The notes: generated from the sequence alone by a model not told the origin. 64,000 bases of DNA from Mangrovimonas sp. TPBH4 (GCF_001280505.1 NZ_LBIO01000042.1:62001-126000), one strand, 5' to 3'; positions 17,705 through 27,225 are shown, counted from the first letter of the stretch. A program made the numbers and translations.

Positions 17705-20437
17705 ATGAAGTTAAATTACACGAATTTTTTTATTCTTTTAGTATTTGCTTTAGGGACTTTTACAATGCATTCTCAATCAAGAAAAGCATATTGGTCTAAA
17801 GCAGATACTAAGGGCTTGGTAACAGCCAAAAAATTAGATAGGGCTTCCCAACCTAATACATTTGAAGTATTTACTTTAGATATCCAACAGTTTAATGCAG
17901 CTCTAGAAAATGCTCCTTTGCGTGGTAGTATTTCAGGAAAGTCCAATACAATAATAGAGTTCCCGACAGCGAAAGGAGAGTTTCAGTCATTTAGAGTTTT
18001 GGAGTCTCCAATAATGGATTCTGAACTAGCTGCAAAATACCCCATGATAAAAACCTATAAGGCTTTCGGTATTGATGACCCTACAGCGTCTATGCGCTTT
18101 AGTGTTACTCAATTTGGATTGCATGCTATGATACTTTCAGGAAAGCAAGGGACCTTATATATTGATCCATATACTTCAGACTATAAAACTTATATGGTCT
18201 TTGAGAAAAAGGATTTGGGAGCAAACACTCAGAATTTTGAATGTTTACAGGATGAAGGTTTGTCATTAAATTCTATTGAAGGAGACTTATCTTCTCAAAG
18301 GACTGCAGCTGATGACGAAAAATTGAGAACCTATCGACTGGCTCTATCTTGTACTGGGGAATACGGTGCTTTGTTTGCAGGTTCAGGTGATATTGCTTCG
18401 CAAAAGGCAAATGTTCAAGCGCAAATGGTTATAACCATGAATAGGGTCAATGAAATTTATGAACGAGATTTGGCTATTACCTTAGAGTTTATTGCCAATA
18501 ATGATGAGGTTATTTATTTGAGTTCTGCTACGGATCCTTGGACCAATGAATACAATTTTAAAACTGCGCAAACACTGGATAATGTTATTGGTGTTGCCAA
18601 TTATGATATAGGGCATAATTTCAATACTTCAGGTGGGGGCAATGCAGGATGTATTGGTTGCGTGTGTGCCTCAACGTCTCAATATAATTTTCATAAAGGG
18701 AGAGGTTTTACCGGAAGTTCAAATCCAGTAGGAGATGCTTTTTACATCGATTATGTAGCTCATGAGATGGGGCATCAGTTTGGTGCGTATCATACCCAAT
18801 CCAGTGTTCAGTGTTTTAGTGGGAATGGAGAGAGTGAAGTAGAGCCAGGTAGTGGAAGTTCAATTATGGGATATGCAGGAATCTGTTACCCCAATGTGCA
18901 GAACAATAGTGATGCTCATTTTAATTATATAAGTGTTTTACAAATAACGAATAATGTTAAAACAGGGGTAAGTAGCGGTTGTGCTGAAGAACTGGATTTA
19001 GTAAATCAGGCTCCGGTTGCTAATGCTGGGAGCGATTATACCATACCAGCTAGTACGGCGTTTGTGTTAACTGGTTCTGCAACGGATGAAGATGGAACTG
19101 AAACTCTTACTTATAACTGGTCTCAGAATGATCCTTCACCTACTGGTAAGTATTCCTCTCCTATGACTACTTGGACTACAGGGCCACTGTATCGTTCGTT
19201 ATTACCTACCGATTCACCCCAACGTTATTTACCAAAATTTGAAGATGTTTTAAATGGGAATTTGACACCTACATGGGAGGTGACGCCATCGGTTTCTAGA
19301 GATTTGAACTTTGCATTTTTGGTGAGGGATAATGGTAGTGGTGTTGGCAATGGCATTGGGCAAACGGATGCTGATTTAATGACAGTGACTGTTAATGCCG
19401 ATGCGGGGCCGTTTGTGGTAACTTCCCAGGATGAGGAAGGTATTGTATGGAATAATGGCGAAACAGAAACTATTACATGGGATGTTGCAGGGACAACAGC
19501 CAATAATATCAACACCTCTCATGTCAACATATTGTTGTCTGTAAATGGAGGAGAAAGTTTCGACGTAGTTTTGGCTGAAAATACGCCAAATGATGGTGAG
19601 GAAAATATCATTGTTCCCAATATGCCTGCTCCTTATTGCAGAATTATGATACAGCCAGTTGGAAATATATATTATGCCGTAAACTCGTCTGTATTTTCAT
19701 TAGATTATGAGGTGGCCTGTGTGCAGTATGGCTCTGGTGACTTAAATTTGTCGATTCCAGATGGAGTTGGTGCTAATGCAGAAGGAGAAACCTTAATAAG
19801 CTCTATTAATGTAGGGGAGTCGGCAACAATTAATTCGGTAACCGTATATACTGATATTTCTCATAGTTGGGTGGGAGATCTTCTTGTTGAATTAAGACAC
19901 CCAGATGGAGAAACGACATCTACTCTTTATAATAGAAATTGCAATGGAGGGCAAGACGATTTGGATGTTCTTTTTGATGATAATGGTAATGCAATTTCTT
20001 GTGATAATCCTGTGAGCGGGACATTTGTGCCAGAATCATCTTTAAGTGTATTCTCTGGTTTAGATACAGAAGGAGATTGGGAGTTGTCAATATCAGATTA
20101 TTATAGCTCAGATCAAGGGACTTTGAATTCTTGGTATGTTGATATTTGTACGGTTACCCCATTGTCTTTGAGTACCGATGAATTCTCGGCCAACGAATTT
20201 ACTATTTTCCCTAACCCTAATAAGGGAGAGTTTACCATTAAGTTGAATTCACAATCGGGGAATGATATAAAGGTGGATGTCTACGATGTAAGGGGACGAC
20301 TGATTTACCAAAGGTCATTTACAAATTCATCAGATTTTAGTGAGACTATTGGATTGAATAATGTGCAATCTGGAATGTATTTGGTAATTGTAAATGATGG
20401 CGAGCGCAGCGCTACCAAAAAGATTATCGTGGAATAA
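17705..20437 (+). CDS. Secreted reprolysin-like (M12B) metalloprotease with P-domain and T9SS sorting domain
   Basis: 910 residues: signal peptide (1-23), propeptide-like region to about 200, metzincin catalytic domain with HEMGHQFGAYH (353-363), Ig/PKD-like segments (about 430-650), a proprotein-convertase P-domain (about 675-815, with HSWVGDLLVELRHPDG) and a C-terminal type A sorting domain (about 835-910, FTIFPNPNKGEFTI). Predicted extracellular or cell-surface protease. The ATG at 17705 fits the signal peptide. A terminator follows. The partner gene 276 bp upstream is the divergent M43 protease. Confidence 0.9.
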   Translation: MKLNYTNFFILLVFALGTFTMHSQSRKAYWSKADTKGLVTAKKLDRASQPNTFEVFTLDIQQFNAALENAPLRGSISGKSNTIIEFPTAKGEFQSFRVLESPIMDSELAAKYPMIKTYKAFGIDDPTASMRFSVTQFGLHAMILSGKQGTLYIDPYTSDYKTYMVFEKKDLGANTQNFECLQDEGLSLNSIEGDLSSQRTAADDEKLRTYRLALSCTGEYGALFAGSGDIASQKANVQAQMVITMNRVNEIYERDLAITLEFIANNDEVIYLSSATDPWTNEYNFKTAQTLDNVIGVANYDIGHNFNTSGGGNAGCIGCVCASTSQYNFHKGRGFTGSSNPVGDAFYIDYVAHEMGHQFGAYHTQSSVQCFSGNGESEVEPGSGSSIMGYAGICYPNVQNNSDAHFNYISVLQITNNVKTGVSSGCAEELDLVNQAPVANAGSDYTIPASTAFVLTGSATDEDGTETLTYNWSQNDPSPTGKYSSPMTTWTTGPLYRSLLPTDSPQRYLPKFEDVLNGNLTPTWEVTPSVSRDLNFAFLVRDNGSGVGNGIGQTDADLMTVTVNADAGPFVVTSQDEEGIVWNNGETETITWDVAGTTANNINTSHVNILLSVNGGESFDVVLAENTPNDGEENIIVPNMPAPYCRIMIQPVGNIYYAVNSSVFSLDYEVACVQYGSGDLNLSIPDGVGANAEGETLISSINVGESATINSVTVYTDISHSWVGDLLVELRHPDGETTSTLYNRNCNGGQDDLDVLFDDNGNAISCDNPVSGTFVPESSLSVFSGLDTEGDWELSISDYYSSDQGTLNSWYVDICTVTPLSLSTDEFSANEFTIFPNPNKGEFTIKLNSQSGNDIKVDVYDVRGRLIYQRSFTNSSDFSETIGLNNVQSGMYLVIVNDGERSATKKIIVE

Positions 20438-20459
20438 TTTTAAGAAGAAACATTCAAAT

Positions 20460-20491
20460 AAAAAAGGAGCGACATTTGTCGCTCCTTTTTT
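20460..20491. terminator. Bidirectional terminator between protease and pth
   Basis: Fifteen-base arms (AAAAAAGGAGCGACA / TGTCGCTCCTTTTTT) around a 2-base centre, between two convergent genes. Its T-tract runs into the pth stop codon. Confidence 0.88.
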
Positions 20492-21056
20492 ATTTTCCGT
20501 TGAAGGTGTTCATGGTGATATTAACACCGGCCAACCCGAATGAGTTGATCACTTCTATTGATTTTGTTAGACGCTCGGGAAGCTTTTCGGTTTCTTCGGG
20601 AGTCCATTCTCCCAAAACATAATCCACCTGCCGGCCTTTGGTGAAGGCGTCGCTAATACCAAATCTGAAACGATTGTATTTAGTGGTTTGCAATTTGTCC
20701 TGTATGTCTTTTAATCCATTGTGTCCACCGTCGCTGCCTTTGGTTTTTAGGCGAAGGGTGCCAAATGGAAGGTTTAAATCATCCGTGATGACCAATAGAT
20801 TTTCCAAAGGAATCTTTTCCTTTGTGAGCCAATACTGAACCGCTTTTCCACTTAGGTTCATAAAAGTGTTTGGTTTTAGGAGAATGAACTGTCTTCCCTT
20901 TAATTTGTAGGTGGCAATATCTCCTAATTTTTGGGTCTCAAAAGTAAGGGATTCCTTTTCTGCTAAATAATCCAATATCTTGAAGCCGATATTGTGCCGG
21001 GTTTCGGTGTATTTATCGCCGATGTTTCCGAGGCCTGCAATTAGAAATTTTTTCAT
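20490..21056 (-). CDS. pth: Peptidyl-tRNA hydrolase
   Basis: Releases peptides from prematurely dropped peptidyl-tRNA. Started at the ATG at 21056 (MKKFLIAGLGN) the protein has 188 residues, the family length; the frame is open 34 codons further up, but that extension would run back toward the rplY terminator and is not conserved sequence. The catalytic His21 is in ETRHNIGF. PNTFMNLSG, DDLNLPFG and GGHNGL are the other family blocks. It is separated from rplY by a terminator. Confidence 0.95.
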   Translation of the reverse strand: MKKFLIAGLGNIGDKYTETRHNIGFKILDYLAEKESLTFETQKLGDIATYKLKGRQFILLKPNTFMNLSGKAVQYWLTKEKIPLENLLVITDDLNLPFGTLRLKTKGSDGGHNGLKDIQDKLQTTKYNRFRFGISDAFTKGRQVDYVLGEWTPEETEKLPERLTKSIEVINSFGLAGVNITMNTFNGK

Positions 21057-21142
21057 GGGGTGAATGTCTTTGTCTTCAACCGAAGTGTTTTTTCTAAAGA
21101 AATTAAACAGCTTACACATGCCTGAATGTTTGTGTAAAAATA

Positions 21143-21173
21143 AAAAAGCATCCCACAAAAGGGGATGCTTTTT
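21143..21173 (-). terminator. Terminator of the prs-rplY unit
   Basis: AAAAAGCATCCC pairs with GGGATGCTTTTT around a short loop, 19 bp after the rplY stop, with a T-tract on the minus strand. Confidence 0.85.
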
Positions 21174-21191
21174 GAATATAAGATTTTAAAT

Positions 21192-21812
21192 CTATTCTTG
21201 AGCTTCTGCTGCTGGTGTTTCAGCTGCATCGTCTTCTTCTTCATCCTCGTCGGATACATTCATTGCGGCTCTAGAACGTCTTACTTGACAAACTACAGTG
21301 TTGTCTGGGTGTAAGAACTTGTAAGCTTCATTTTCCAAAGCTGTAATGTAAAGCTTACTACCAATTCTTAAAGGCGTGATGTCTGCCTCGATGAAATCTG
21401 GTAAGTTAGCAGGAAGCGCCTTAACTCTTAGTTTACGCTTGTTCTTACGCAATACACCACCGTTCAATACCCCTCTAGAAGTACCGATAACGTGTACCGG
21501 GATGTCCATAGTAATTTCTTTGTCCTCGAATAACTGATAGAAATCGATGTGAAGGATTTTATCGGTTACAGGGTGAAATTGGATATCCTGCATTACGGCG
21601 TTGTAAGTGTCGCCATTTTCCAAAGCAATCACAACTGTATGCGCATCAGGCGTATAAACCAGTTTAGAGAATGCTAATTCAGGTGCTGAGAAATGAACTG
21701 GCTTGTCTCCTCCGTATAATACGCAAGGAACCTGTCCAGCATTACGTAGGGCTTTCGTTGCTTTTTTGCCCACGCTTTCTCTTTGAGATCCATTGATTGT
21801 AATTGATTTCAT
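21192..21812 (-). CDS. rplY: 50S ribosomal protein L25 (CTC family)
   Basis: 206-residue two-domain L25/CTC protein that binds 5S rRNA. The N-terminal L25 beta-barrel includes [21 protein letters not shown] (about 15-35). The C-terminal CTC extension contains the domain with [17 protein letters not shown]. The tail (about 180-206) is a very acidic, Ala-rich linker common in Bacteroidota homologues. It follows prs by 12 bp, forming the usual prs-rplY operon, and ends at a terminator. Confidence 0.95.
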   Translation of the reverse strand: MKSITINGSQRESVGKKATKALRNAGQVPCVLYGGDKPVHFSAPELAFSKLVYTPDAHTVVIALENGDTYNAVMQDIQFHPVTDKILHIDFYQLFEDKEITMDIPVHVIGTSRGVLNGGVLRKNKRKLRVKALPANLPDFIEADITPLRIGSKLYITALENEAYKFLHPDNTVVCQVRRSRAAMNVSDEDEEEDDAAETPAAEAQE

Positions 21813-21824
21813 TTGTTGTTTATA

Positions 21825-22766
21825 TTAAATTAAAAATTTATTACTGATAGATTTATTGTAGTGCACGTTGTGCATTACATCGGCAAACAATTCGGCGCAG
21901 GTCAATACGCGAATTTTGCTGCTCTCTTGTTTTAAAGGAATGGAGTCTGTAACGATCAATTCCTCCAATTTTGAATTTTCCAAACGCTCATAAGCACTTC
22001 CGGAAAGGATTGGGTGGGTACAAATAGCGCGAACACTTAAAGCGCCTCTTTCCATCATCAAATCGGCTGCTTTGGTCAAGGTTCCGGCGGTGTCCACCAT
22101 ATCATCTACCAATACCACATTCTTGCCAGTAACATCACCAATCAATTCCATATGAGAAATCAGGTTGGCTTTGGCGCGCTGCTTGTAACAGATTACCACA
22201 TCACTACTCAAAGCTTTGGAATAGGCATACGCTCTTTTAGAACCTCCCATGTCCGGAGACGCAATAGTTAGGTTGTCCAGGTTTAAGCTTTCCAAATACG
22301 GTAAAAAGATGGTAGAAGCAAACAGGTGGTCTACAGGTTTTTCGAAGAACCCTTGAATTTGATCTGCGTGCAAATCCATGGTGATGATACGGGTTGCCCC
22401 AGCAGCTTCCAACATTTTAGCGACTAATTTTGCTGCAATCGGCACTCTAGGCTTATCTTTTCGGTCCTGTCTGGCCCATCCAAAATAAGGCAATACCGCT
22501 GTAATGTGTCTTGCGGAAGCACGTTTGGCGGCGTCGATCATTAATAACATTTCCATTAAGTTTTGTGGTCCAGGGTGTGTAGATCCTATAATGAAAATGC
22601 GAGTTCCTCTAATAGACTCCTCATAAGAAGGCTGAAACTCTCCGTCGCTATATGTTGAGGTAATCACGTTACCCAATTTGACACCAAAATTCTCTGCTAT
22701 TTTTTCGGCAAGTTCCCTGCTTTGTGTGCAGGTAAAAATTTTGGCTTCCGTTGCTACATTAGGCAT
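21825..22766 (-). CDS. prs: Ribose-phosphate pyrophosphokinase (PRPP synthetase)
   Basis: Makes PRPP from ribose-5-phosphate and ATP for nucleotide, His and Trp synthesis. Class I enzyme of 313 residues with the N-terminal FTCTQSRELAEKIAE region, the flexible-loop motif FGWARQDRKDKPR (about 94-106) and the PRPP-binding loop VVLVDDMVDTAGTL (about 213-226). First gene of the operon with rplY. Confidence 0.96.
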   Translation of the reverse strand: MPNVATEAKIFTCTQSRELAEKIAENFGVKLGNVITSTYSDGEFQPSYEESIRGTRIFIIGSTHPGPQNLMEMLLMIDAAKRASARHITAVLPYFGWARQDRKDKPRVPIAAKLVAKMLEAAGATRIITMDLHADQIQGFFEKPVDHLFASTIFLPYLESLNLDNLTIASPDMGGSKRAYAYSKALSSDVVICYKQRAKANLISHMELIGDVTGKNVVLVDDMVDTAGTLTKAADLMMERGALSVRAICTHPILSGSAYERLENSKLEELIVTDSIPLKQESSKIRVLTCAELFADVMHNVHYNKSISNKFLI

Positions 22767-22818
22767 TGGTAAATGTTTGTTTTGTAACGAATTAAAATTC
22801 GGTTTGTTAAATGAGGTG

Positions 22819-22826
22819 CAAATTTA
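22819..22826 (-). promoter_or_regulatory. Candidate -7 element of prs
   Basis: On the minus strand TAAATTTG matches the TAnnTTTG consensus, about 52 bp before the prs ATG. The -33 region (TTTTA about 18 bases upstream) is only a partial match. Confidence 0.35.
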
Positions 22827-22870
22827 GGAATTTATTTTAAGTCTAAAAGAATAAAAGTTCTAAATTTTTC

Positions 22871-22900
22871 TTGCGAGAACGAAAATAATTTATAATTTTG
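22871..22900 (+). promoter_or_regulatory. Promoter of tRNA-Leu
   Basis: TTG at 22871-22873, a 19-base spacer and TAATTTTG at 22893-22900 match the Bacteroidota vegetative promoter exactly. The tRNA starts 15 bases after the -7 element. Confidence 0.75.
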
Positions 22901-22914
22901 CAATCCGATTTCAA

Positions 22915-22996
22915 GCCTTGGTGGCGGAATTGGTAGACGCGCTGGATTCAAAATCCAGTTTCTTCGGAAGTGTGGGTTCGATTCCCACCCAAGGTA
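22915..22996 (+). tRNA. tRNA-Leu (anticodon CAA)
   Basis: Cloverleaf of about 82 nt. The acceptor arm GCCTTGG pairs with CCAAGGT (G-U at the end) and the discriminator is A. The anticodon stem CTGGA/TCCAG encloses the loop TTCAAAA, giving anticodon CAA for UUG codons. A variable arm of class II type lies between the anticodon and T arms, and the T arm is GTGGG-TTCGATT-CCCAC. The 3' CCA is not encoded. It stands alone with its own promoter and a downstream hairpin. Confidence 0.96.
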
Positions 22997-23001
22997 CAAA
23001 G

Positions 23002-23040
23002 ACCCGGTTAATCCTAGATTGATCGGGTTTTGTGTTTTTA
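23002..23040 (+). terminator. Hairpin/terminator after tRNA-Leu
   Basis: ACCCG/CGGGT arms continue with weaker pairs to a stem of about 12 bp with a 3-base loop, then a T-rich run. It begins 6 bases after the tRNA. Confidence 0.6.
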
Positions 23041-23070
23041 TAGGCTGTCTTCTCTTTTTACTAAACCGAT

Positions 23071-25275
23071 TTACAGTTCATACTTCAATAACCGTAGGGC
23101 ATTCAATACAACAACTAAGGTGGAGCCTTCATGGCCTATAACGGCAGGTCCTAGATCTACCATACCCAGTATTGTTAATGGTACAAGAATCGCAACCATT
23201 CCCAAACTGATGATCAGGTTCTGTTTGATAATTCTTTTCGCTTTTCGGCTAAGTCCAATGGCAAAAGGGAGGTTATTCAATTTATCTGCCATTAAAGCGA
23301 TATCGGCAGTTTCCAAAGCCACATCCGAACCGGCTGCGCCCATTGCGATTCCTACCGTGCTTTTGGCCATGGCAGGAGCGTCGTTAACGCCGTCCCCCAC
23401 CATAGCGACGCTGCCTTTTTCTTCTTGTATCAATTGTTCAATTGCAGTTACCTTGTCTTCAGGAAGCAGGCTGCCCAAAGGATCGGTAATACCAATGTTT
23501 TTGGCAATGGCATCCGCCACCTTTTGATGGTCTCCTGTTAACATGACCATTCGTTTAATGCCAAGTTCCTTTAAGGCTGAAAGTGTCGCTATGGCTTCTG
23601 GGCGGGCGACGTCCATGACAGAAATGATCCCTAAATAGTCTTTGTCTTGATAAACAATCATAGCTGTATGTCCCTCCGATTCGAGTTTTGACATGTTTTT
23701 GTCAATTTCAGATGGGATTTCTTTACCTGTGATTTCTGTTAGGAGCCGCCGATTTCCTAGATATACAACTGACCCTTCCCAAGTGGCTTTGATACCTCTT
23801 GCTACCAAGGCTTCTAAATTTTCGGCTTCGGAAATTGGAAGGGTACCCAATTCTTTTTTTCCGCCTTCTACTATGGCTGCTGCCAATGGATGATCGCTCA
23901 ATGCCTCTACTGCAATGGCGGCTTTCAATAGGTGTTCCTTAGTCGTTTTTCCGTAAGGAATGGCGTTGGTTAGTTTAGGTTTGCCTTCCGTGAGCGTTCC
24001 CGTTTTGTCAAAGGCAATGGCGCTTAGTGCGCCTAGGTCTTCCAATGGTCGCCCACCTTTAATCAAAACACCTTGCCGGGCTGCTCTTGCTATTCCAGCC
24101 AAAACTGCACTTGGTGTAGAGATTGCTAGGGCACATGGTGAGGCGGCAATTAAAACCGACATGGCCCTATAAAAGCTTTGTTGAAAGGTTTCGTTAATGA
24201 CTAAAAAGGCAAGCAATAGTAAAACTACCAGAATCAAAACTATGGGTACATAAAACTTTTCAAACTTGTCTGTTAAATGTTGTGTAGGGGATTTTTGAGT
24301 TTCGGCTTCTTTTACCAAAGTGATCAATCTGGATAGGGTACTGTCTTTTGCCAGTTTTAAAACTTTCACTTCCAAAACACCACTACCATTTATGGTGCCT
24401 GCAAATACGCGATTTTCAGGGGCTAACTTATTGACGTCATTTTCACTTTTCCACTGCAGGCTGGGGCGTTTGTCAATAGGCAGGCTTTCTCCTGTAATTG
24501 GCGCTTGGTTGACGGCGCTTGTGCCTTTTGTTATTACACCGTCGGCTGCAATTTTGGTGTTGGGCTTGACTAAGATAATATCTCCAATCATTAATTGCTC
24601 GATTCTTACTTCTAGCACATCATTATCTCGTTTGACCAAAGCTACGGGAGGTGTTAAATCGGAGAGGGCTTGAATGGATTTTCTAGCTTTCTTCATGGCG
24701 TAGTGTTCCAAGGCATGACCCAAACTGAACAAAAATAGGAGCAGCGCCCCTTCTCCCCACTTCCCCAAAGCCGCCGCGCCTATGGCTGCAAATAGCATGA
24801 GGAAATCTATTTCAAACTGTCCTTTCAATAAATCTCTTCCCGCTGTGATAAAGGTGAAAAATCCTCCCCAAAAGCAGCTGATTACAAAAAGGGTAGTGGC
24901 TACACCTTGGGCAGTATTATAGATTAGGGAAATGGCCAATCCAAATAGCCAGAGTACTCCACTGATTATGGCAAAATACAGCTCTGTGTTTTCCCCAAAA
25001 AACAGGAGTTTTGATGAAATTTCGTGATGCCCAGTCGATTTATTTTTTGGGTGGTTATTATGTATCTGGCCGATTTTGAATCCCAGTTTTTCTATGGATT
25101 GGATGATCGTGGATGGATTGGTATGGTTGTTTTTGTTGTCCCATTCCAATTGGACCATTCCTGAAGCTGAAACAGAAACAAAATTGACGTCAATTTTGTT
25201 TCTTAAAATTTCCTCAATTCTTCGGGCCTTTCTAGCATGTCTAATTTCTTTTATTTCAATATGTAGCTTTGGCAT
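23071..25275 (-). CDS. P1B-4-type heavy-metal-transporting ATPase
   Basis: 734-residue inner-membrane metal exporter. The transport motif in helix 6 is SPC (379-381) and the last helix region carries HEGST (715-719). Together these define the P1B-4 subgroup, whose members move Co2+, Zn2+ or Fe2+. Other ATPase hallmarks are the phosphorylated Asp423 in DKTGTLTEGK, the TGDHQ motif and GDGVNDAPAMA. The first 75 residues resemble an HMA-like ferredoxin fold but lack the CxxC metal site. A dyad at 25332-25348 may be its operator. Which metal is exported is not decidable from sequence. Confidence 0.92.
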   Translation of the reverse strand: MPKLHIEIKEIRHARKARRIEEILRNKIDVNFVSVSASGMVQLEWDNKNNHTNPSTIIQSIEKLGFKIGQIHNNHPKNKSTGHHEISSKLLFFGENTELYFAIISGVLWLFGLAISLIYNTAQGVATTLFVISCFWGGFFTFITAGRDLLKGQFEIDFLMLFAAIGAAALGKWGEGALLLFLFSLGHALEHYAMKKARKSIQALSDLTPPVALVKRDNDVLEVRIEQLMIGDIILVKPNTKIAADGVITKGTSAVNQAPITGESLPIDKRPSLQWKSENDVNKLAPENRVFAGTINGSGVLEVKVLKLAKDSTLSRLITLVKEAETQKSPTQHLTDKFEKFYVPIVLILVVLLLLAFLVINETFQQSFYRAMSVLIAASPCALAISTPSAVLAGIARAARQGVLIKGGRPLEDLGALSAIAFDKTGTLTEGKPKLTNAIPYGKTTKEHLLKAAIAVEALSDHPLAAAIVEGGKKELGTLPISEAENLEALVARGIKATWEGSVVYLGNRRLLTEITGKEIPSEIDKNMSKLESEGHTAMIVYQDKDYLGIISVMDVARPEAIATLSALKELGIKRMVMLTGDHQKVADAIAKNIGITDPLGSLLPEDKVTAIEQLIQEEKGSVAMVGDGVNDAPAMAKSTVGIAMGAAGSDVALETADIALMADKLNNLPFAIGLSRKAKRIIKQNLIISLGMVAILVPLTILGMVDLGPAVIGHEGSTLVVVLNALRLLKYEL

Positions 25276-25331
25276 AATTAAAATATCAATGCTGTTGGGT
25301 CGTTTTTTTTGCGGAGGTAGAGAGTTGTCTG

Positions 25332-25348
25332 TATAACTGTTAGTTATA
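25332..25348. promoter_or_regulatory. Dyad upstream of metal ATPase (candidate operator)
   Basis: Perfect 7-3-7 inverted repeat TATAACT-N3-AGTTATA, 57 bp before the ATPase start. It adjoins a minus-strand TATATTTA (25360-25353) that resembles a -7 element, so a repressor bound here would cover the transcription start. Confidence 0.45.
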
Positions 25349-25382
25349 GGATTAAATATACTTCAATTTTGGTTTAGAGTGA

Positions 25383-25844
25383 TTATATATTGTTGGTAAC
25401 AGTGTTTTTATCTTTTCTGTGATTTTCAAACATTTCGATTGCACCTTTCAAAAATCCAAACATTCCCAAACCTAACACGATAATACCAACGGATAACTCT
25501 TTTAAAATACCATTACCCAATTTAAAATATCCAATTAATCCTAAACACAATAAAAACAGAATAGTGGAACCTATAAAAACAATGGCAATTTTTCCTTTTT
25601 TGGGATTTTCCCAAATTTTTCTCGAAATCTTATTTTGTATCCTCGTAGTATCTTGTAAGGAGGAAAAACTTGTTCCGAGTCCCATAAAAATTAAACCTGT
25701 GTTTAAATTTTCGAAGATTACATTGGGATTTTCTTTTAATGTTTCCATTCCCAATAGATAAGGTGTCAACACATAGTACAATGCCATCAGCATCAAAGGA
25801 TATTGTAAATAACTTATGTAATGAAATATTTTTCTGAAATCCAT
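25383..25844 (-). CDS. Small integral membrane protein, unknown function
   Basis: 153 residues with four predicted membrane helices: about 12-32 (YLQYPLMLMALYYVLTPYLL), 48-62, 85-107 (KIAIVFIGSTILFLLCLGLIGYF) and 112-133. A soluble loop, TTRIQNKISRKIWENPKKGK, lies in the middle. No catalytic motif. The family is not recognised. It is one of three loosely spaced minus-strand genes in an AT-rich stretch with no clear operon partner. Confidence 0.7.
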   Translation of the reverse strand: MDFRKIFHYISYLQYPLMLMALYYVLTPYLLGMETLKENPNVIFENLNTGLIFMGLGTSFSSLQDTTRIQNKISRKIWENPKKGKIAIVFIGSTILFLLCLGLIGYFKLGNGILKELSVGIIVLGLGMFGFLKGAIEMFENHRKDKNTVTNNI

Positions 25845-25982
25845 TAATTCAGTTTTGTTTACGTTGTTGCTATCGGTCCGTTAACAGACAATTCTCCTAT
25901 TATATAGTGTTGGAATTCCTAGCGGATTAGGTTGTAGCCAAATCATTTGTAATTGTGACAATATATGGTTACAGTCTGTTTT

Positions 25983-26603
25983 TTAATTCCACATTTTTTC
26001 AAACAATTTTGGGCAAATGGCCTTCATTGATTCTGGTTGCTCTTCTTCCCAATTAAATTCGAATTGAGGATAATTTTCTTCATTAAATTTAAAGTCATCC
26101 CCTATGAAGTCATACAGTTCCTTTCCAGTTTTATTTTCAAATGCTGTTAGCGCCACATACCAGAAGCTTTCGAAGTCGTACAAATCTTCTCCCTCAATAA
26201 ATTCTGAAATCAAGCTGTCAGGGTTGTCTTTTGCTTTATAATAGGTTTCTTTTCCTCTAGAAATTACCCAATTTCTAAAATACTCAAACCCATCGTCAGA
26301 ACATCCCCCGTTCATTATATATCCTGCACACCACATTTCGGAATTATAGGTGTCATAAAGTAATTTGTCGGTTCTCAATCTGAAACCAATCATTTGTTTT
26401 GGTGTCAATTTTTCAATTTCTGTTATTAAAACCCTCTCTTGGTCATCTTGATTTTTTGTGTTATTGACTGATTTTTCTACAATATCCCAGAAGATTGTTT
26501 CGTCCAACATTTCACTGGTTTTCTCTATTTCTTGATGCGATGTTTTTGGATGTTCTTTTTTACTTGGATCGTTTTTTCCGAAGAGCTTGTCGAATATTCC
26601 CAT
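25983..26603 (-). CDS. DUF4240 domain protein
   Basis: 206 residues. The N-terminal 35 residues are charged and variable (GIFDKLFGKNDPSKKEHPKT). From about 36 onward it matches the DUF4240 pattern: FWDIVEKS, EIEKLTPKQMIGF, then the hallmark NGGCSDDGFEYFRNWVISRGKETY (about 99-122). The function is unknown; relatives occur as solitary genes or near toxin-immunity-type loci. 138 bp separates it from the membrane-protein gene downstream. Confidence 0.75.
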   Translation of the reverse strand: MGIFDKLFGKNDPSKKEHPKTSHQEIEKTSEMLDETIFWDIVEKSVNNTKNQDDQERVLITEIEKLTPKQMIGFRLRTDKLLYDTYNSEMWCAGYIMNGGCSDDGFEYFRNWVISRGKETYYKAKDNPDSLISEFIEGEDLYDFESFWYVALTAFENKTGKELYDFIGDDFKFNEENYPQFEFNWEEEQPESMKAICPKLFEKMWN

Positions 26604-26772
26604 TTGATTTTTTGTGTTAGTTTTTTGATTACAACTTAATGTTAGTAATGGTTTTTATTAATTATTTTTTATCTCAGTGAATTAATGAAGGTCAAAAACT
26701 TCATTCTCATTTTACATTCAGAATAAAACTTGCAAGTTTCCTTTTAGGTTTGCCTATCTCCTTTTCAAATTT

Positions 26773-27225
26773 TCAGGTATGGTCAAATTCTTCAATTTTA
26801 CCAATAAACTCAAAGTTTTCCGATTTTTCTATTGAACGAGAAATTGAAAAAGGTTTGGAGATCCAATTGTTTTCCAACAAGTGTTTTTTTATTTCTATAT
26901 CAAGCTCTTTTTCTGCTTTAAACCTTGGATAGACAAAATCTTTCAGTTTGGCAAAATAGAGATTTAGTTTTCGTTTATAGGCTGACTTGGTAAATACAAA
27001 AACTTGATTTTGTGTCTGACTGTACTTAATATCCTCTCGTAAAACAACTTTAACTCTCCAATGGACAGGTCTATATTCTTTATAACATACTAGATTTCCA
27101 ATCACTGTTTCTAACGTTCCACCAAATCCATTTTTTATGTAATGTCTTATTTCTGCAATAATGACATTTTCATTTCTTTCTTTCCACAAAAACAGATATT
27201 TGTCTAGTAGTATCGTGTATTTCAT
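26773..27225 (-). CDS. Hypothetical protein, unrecognised
   Basis: 150 residues, rich in Lys, Glu and aromatic residues, with no signal peptide or membrane helix. MKYTILLDKYLFLWKERNENVIIAEIRHYIKNG resembles a mixed alpha/beta cytosolic fold; the C-terminal part is helical and charged. I recognise no family. The ORF is supported by length, an ATG with reasonable context and amino-acid composition, but it is isolated by 140-170 bp gaps on both sides. Confidence 0.55.
   Translation of the reverse strand: MKYTILLDKYLFLWKERNENVIIAEIRHYIKNGFGGTLETVIGNLVCYKEYRPVHWRVKVVLREDIKYSQTQNQVFVFTKSAYKRKLNLYFAKLKDFVYPRFKAEKELDIEIKKHLLENNWISKPFSISRSIEKSENFEFIGKIEEFDHT

Noticed and set aside
20490-21158. Longer pth start at 21158
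   Set aside because: The extra 34 residues run back into the rplY terminator and the conserved family start is MKKFLIAGLGN at 21056.
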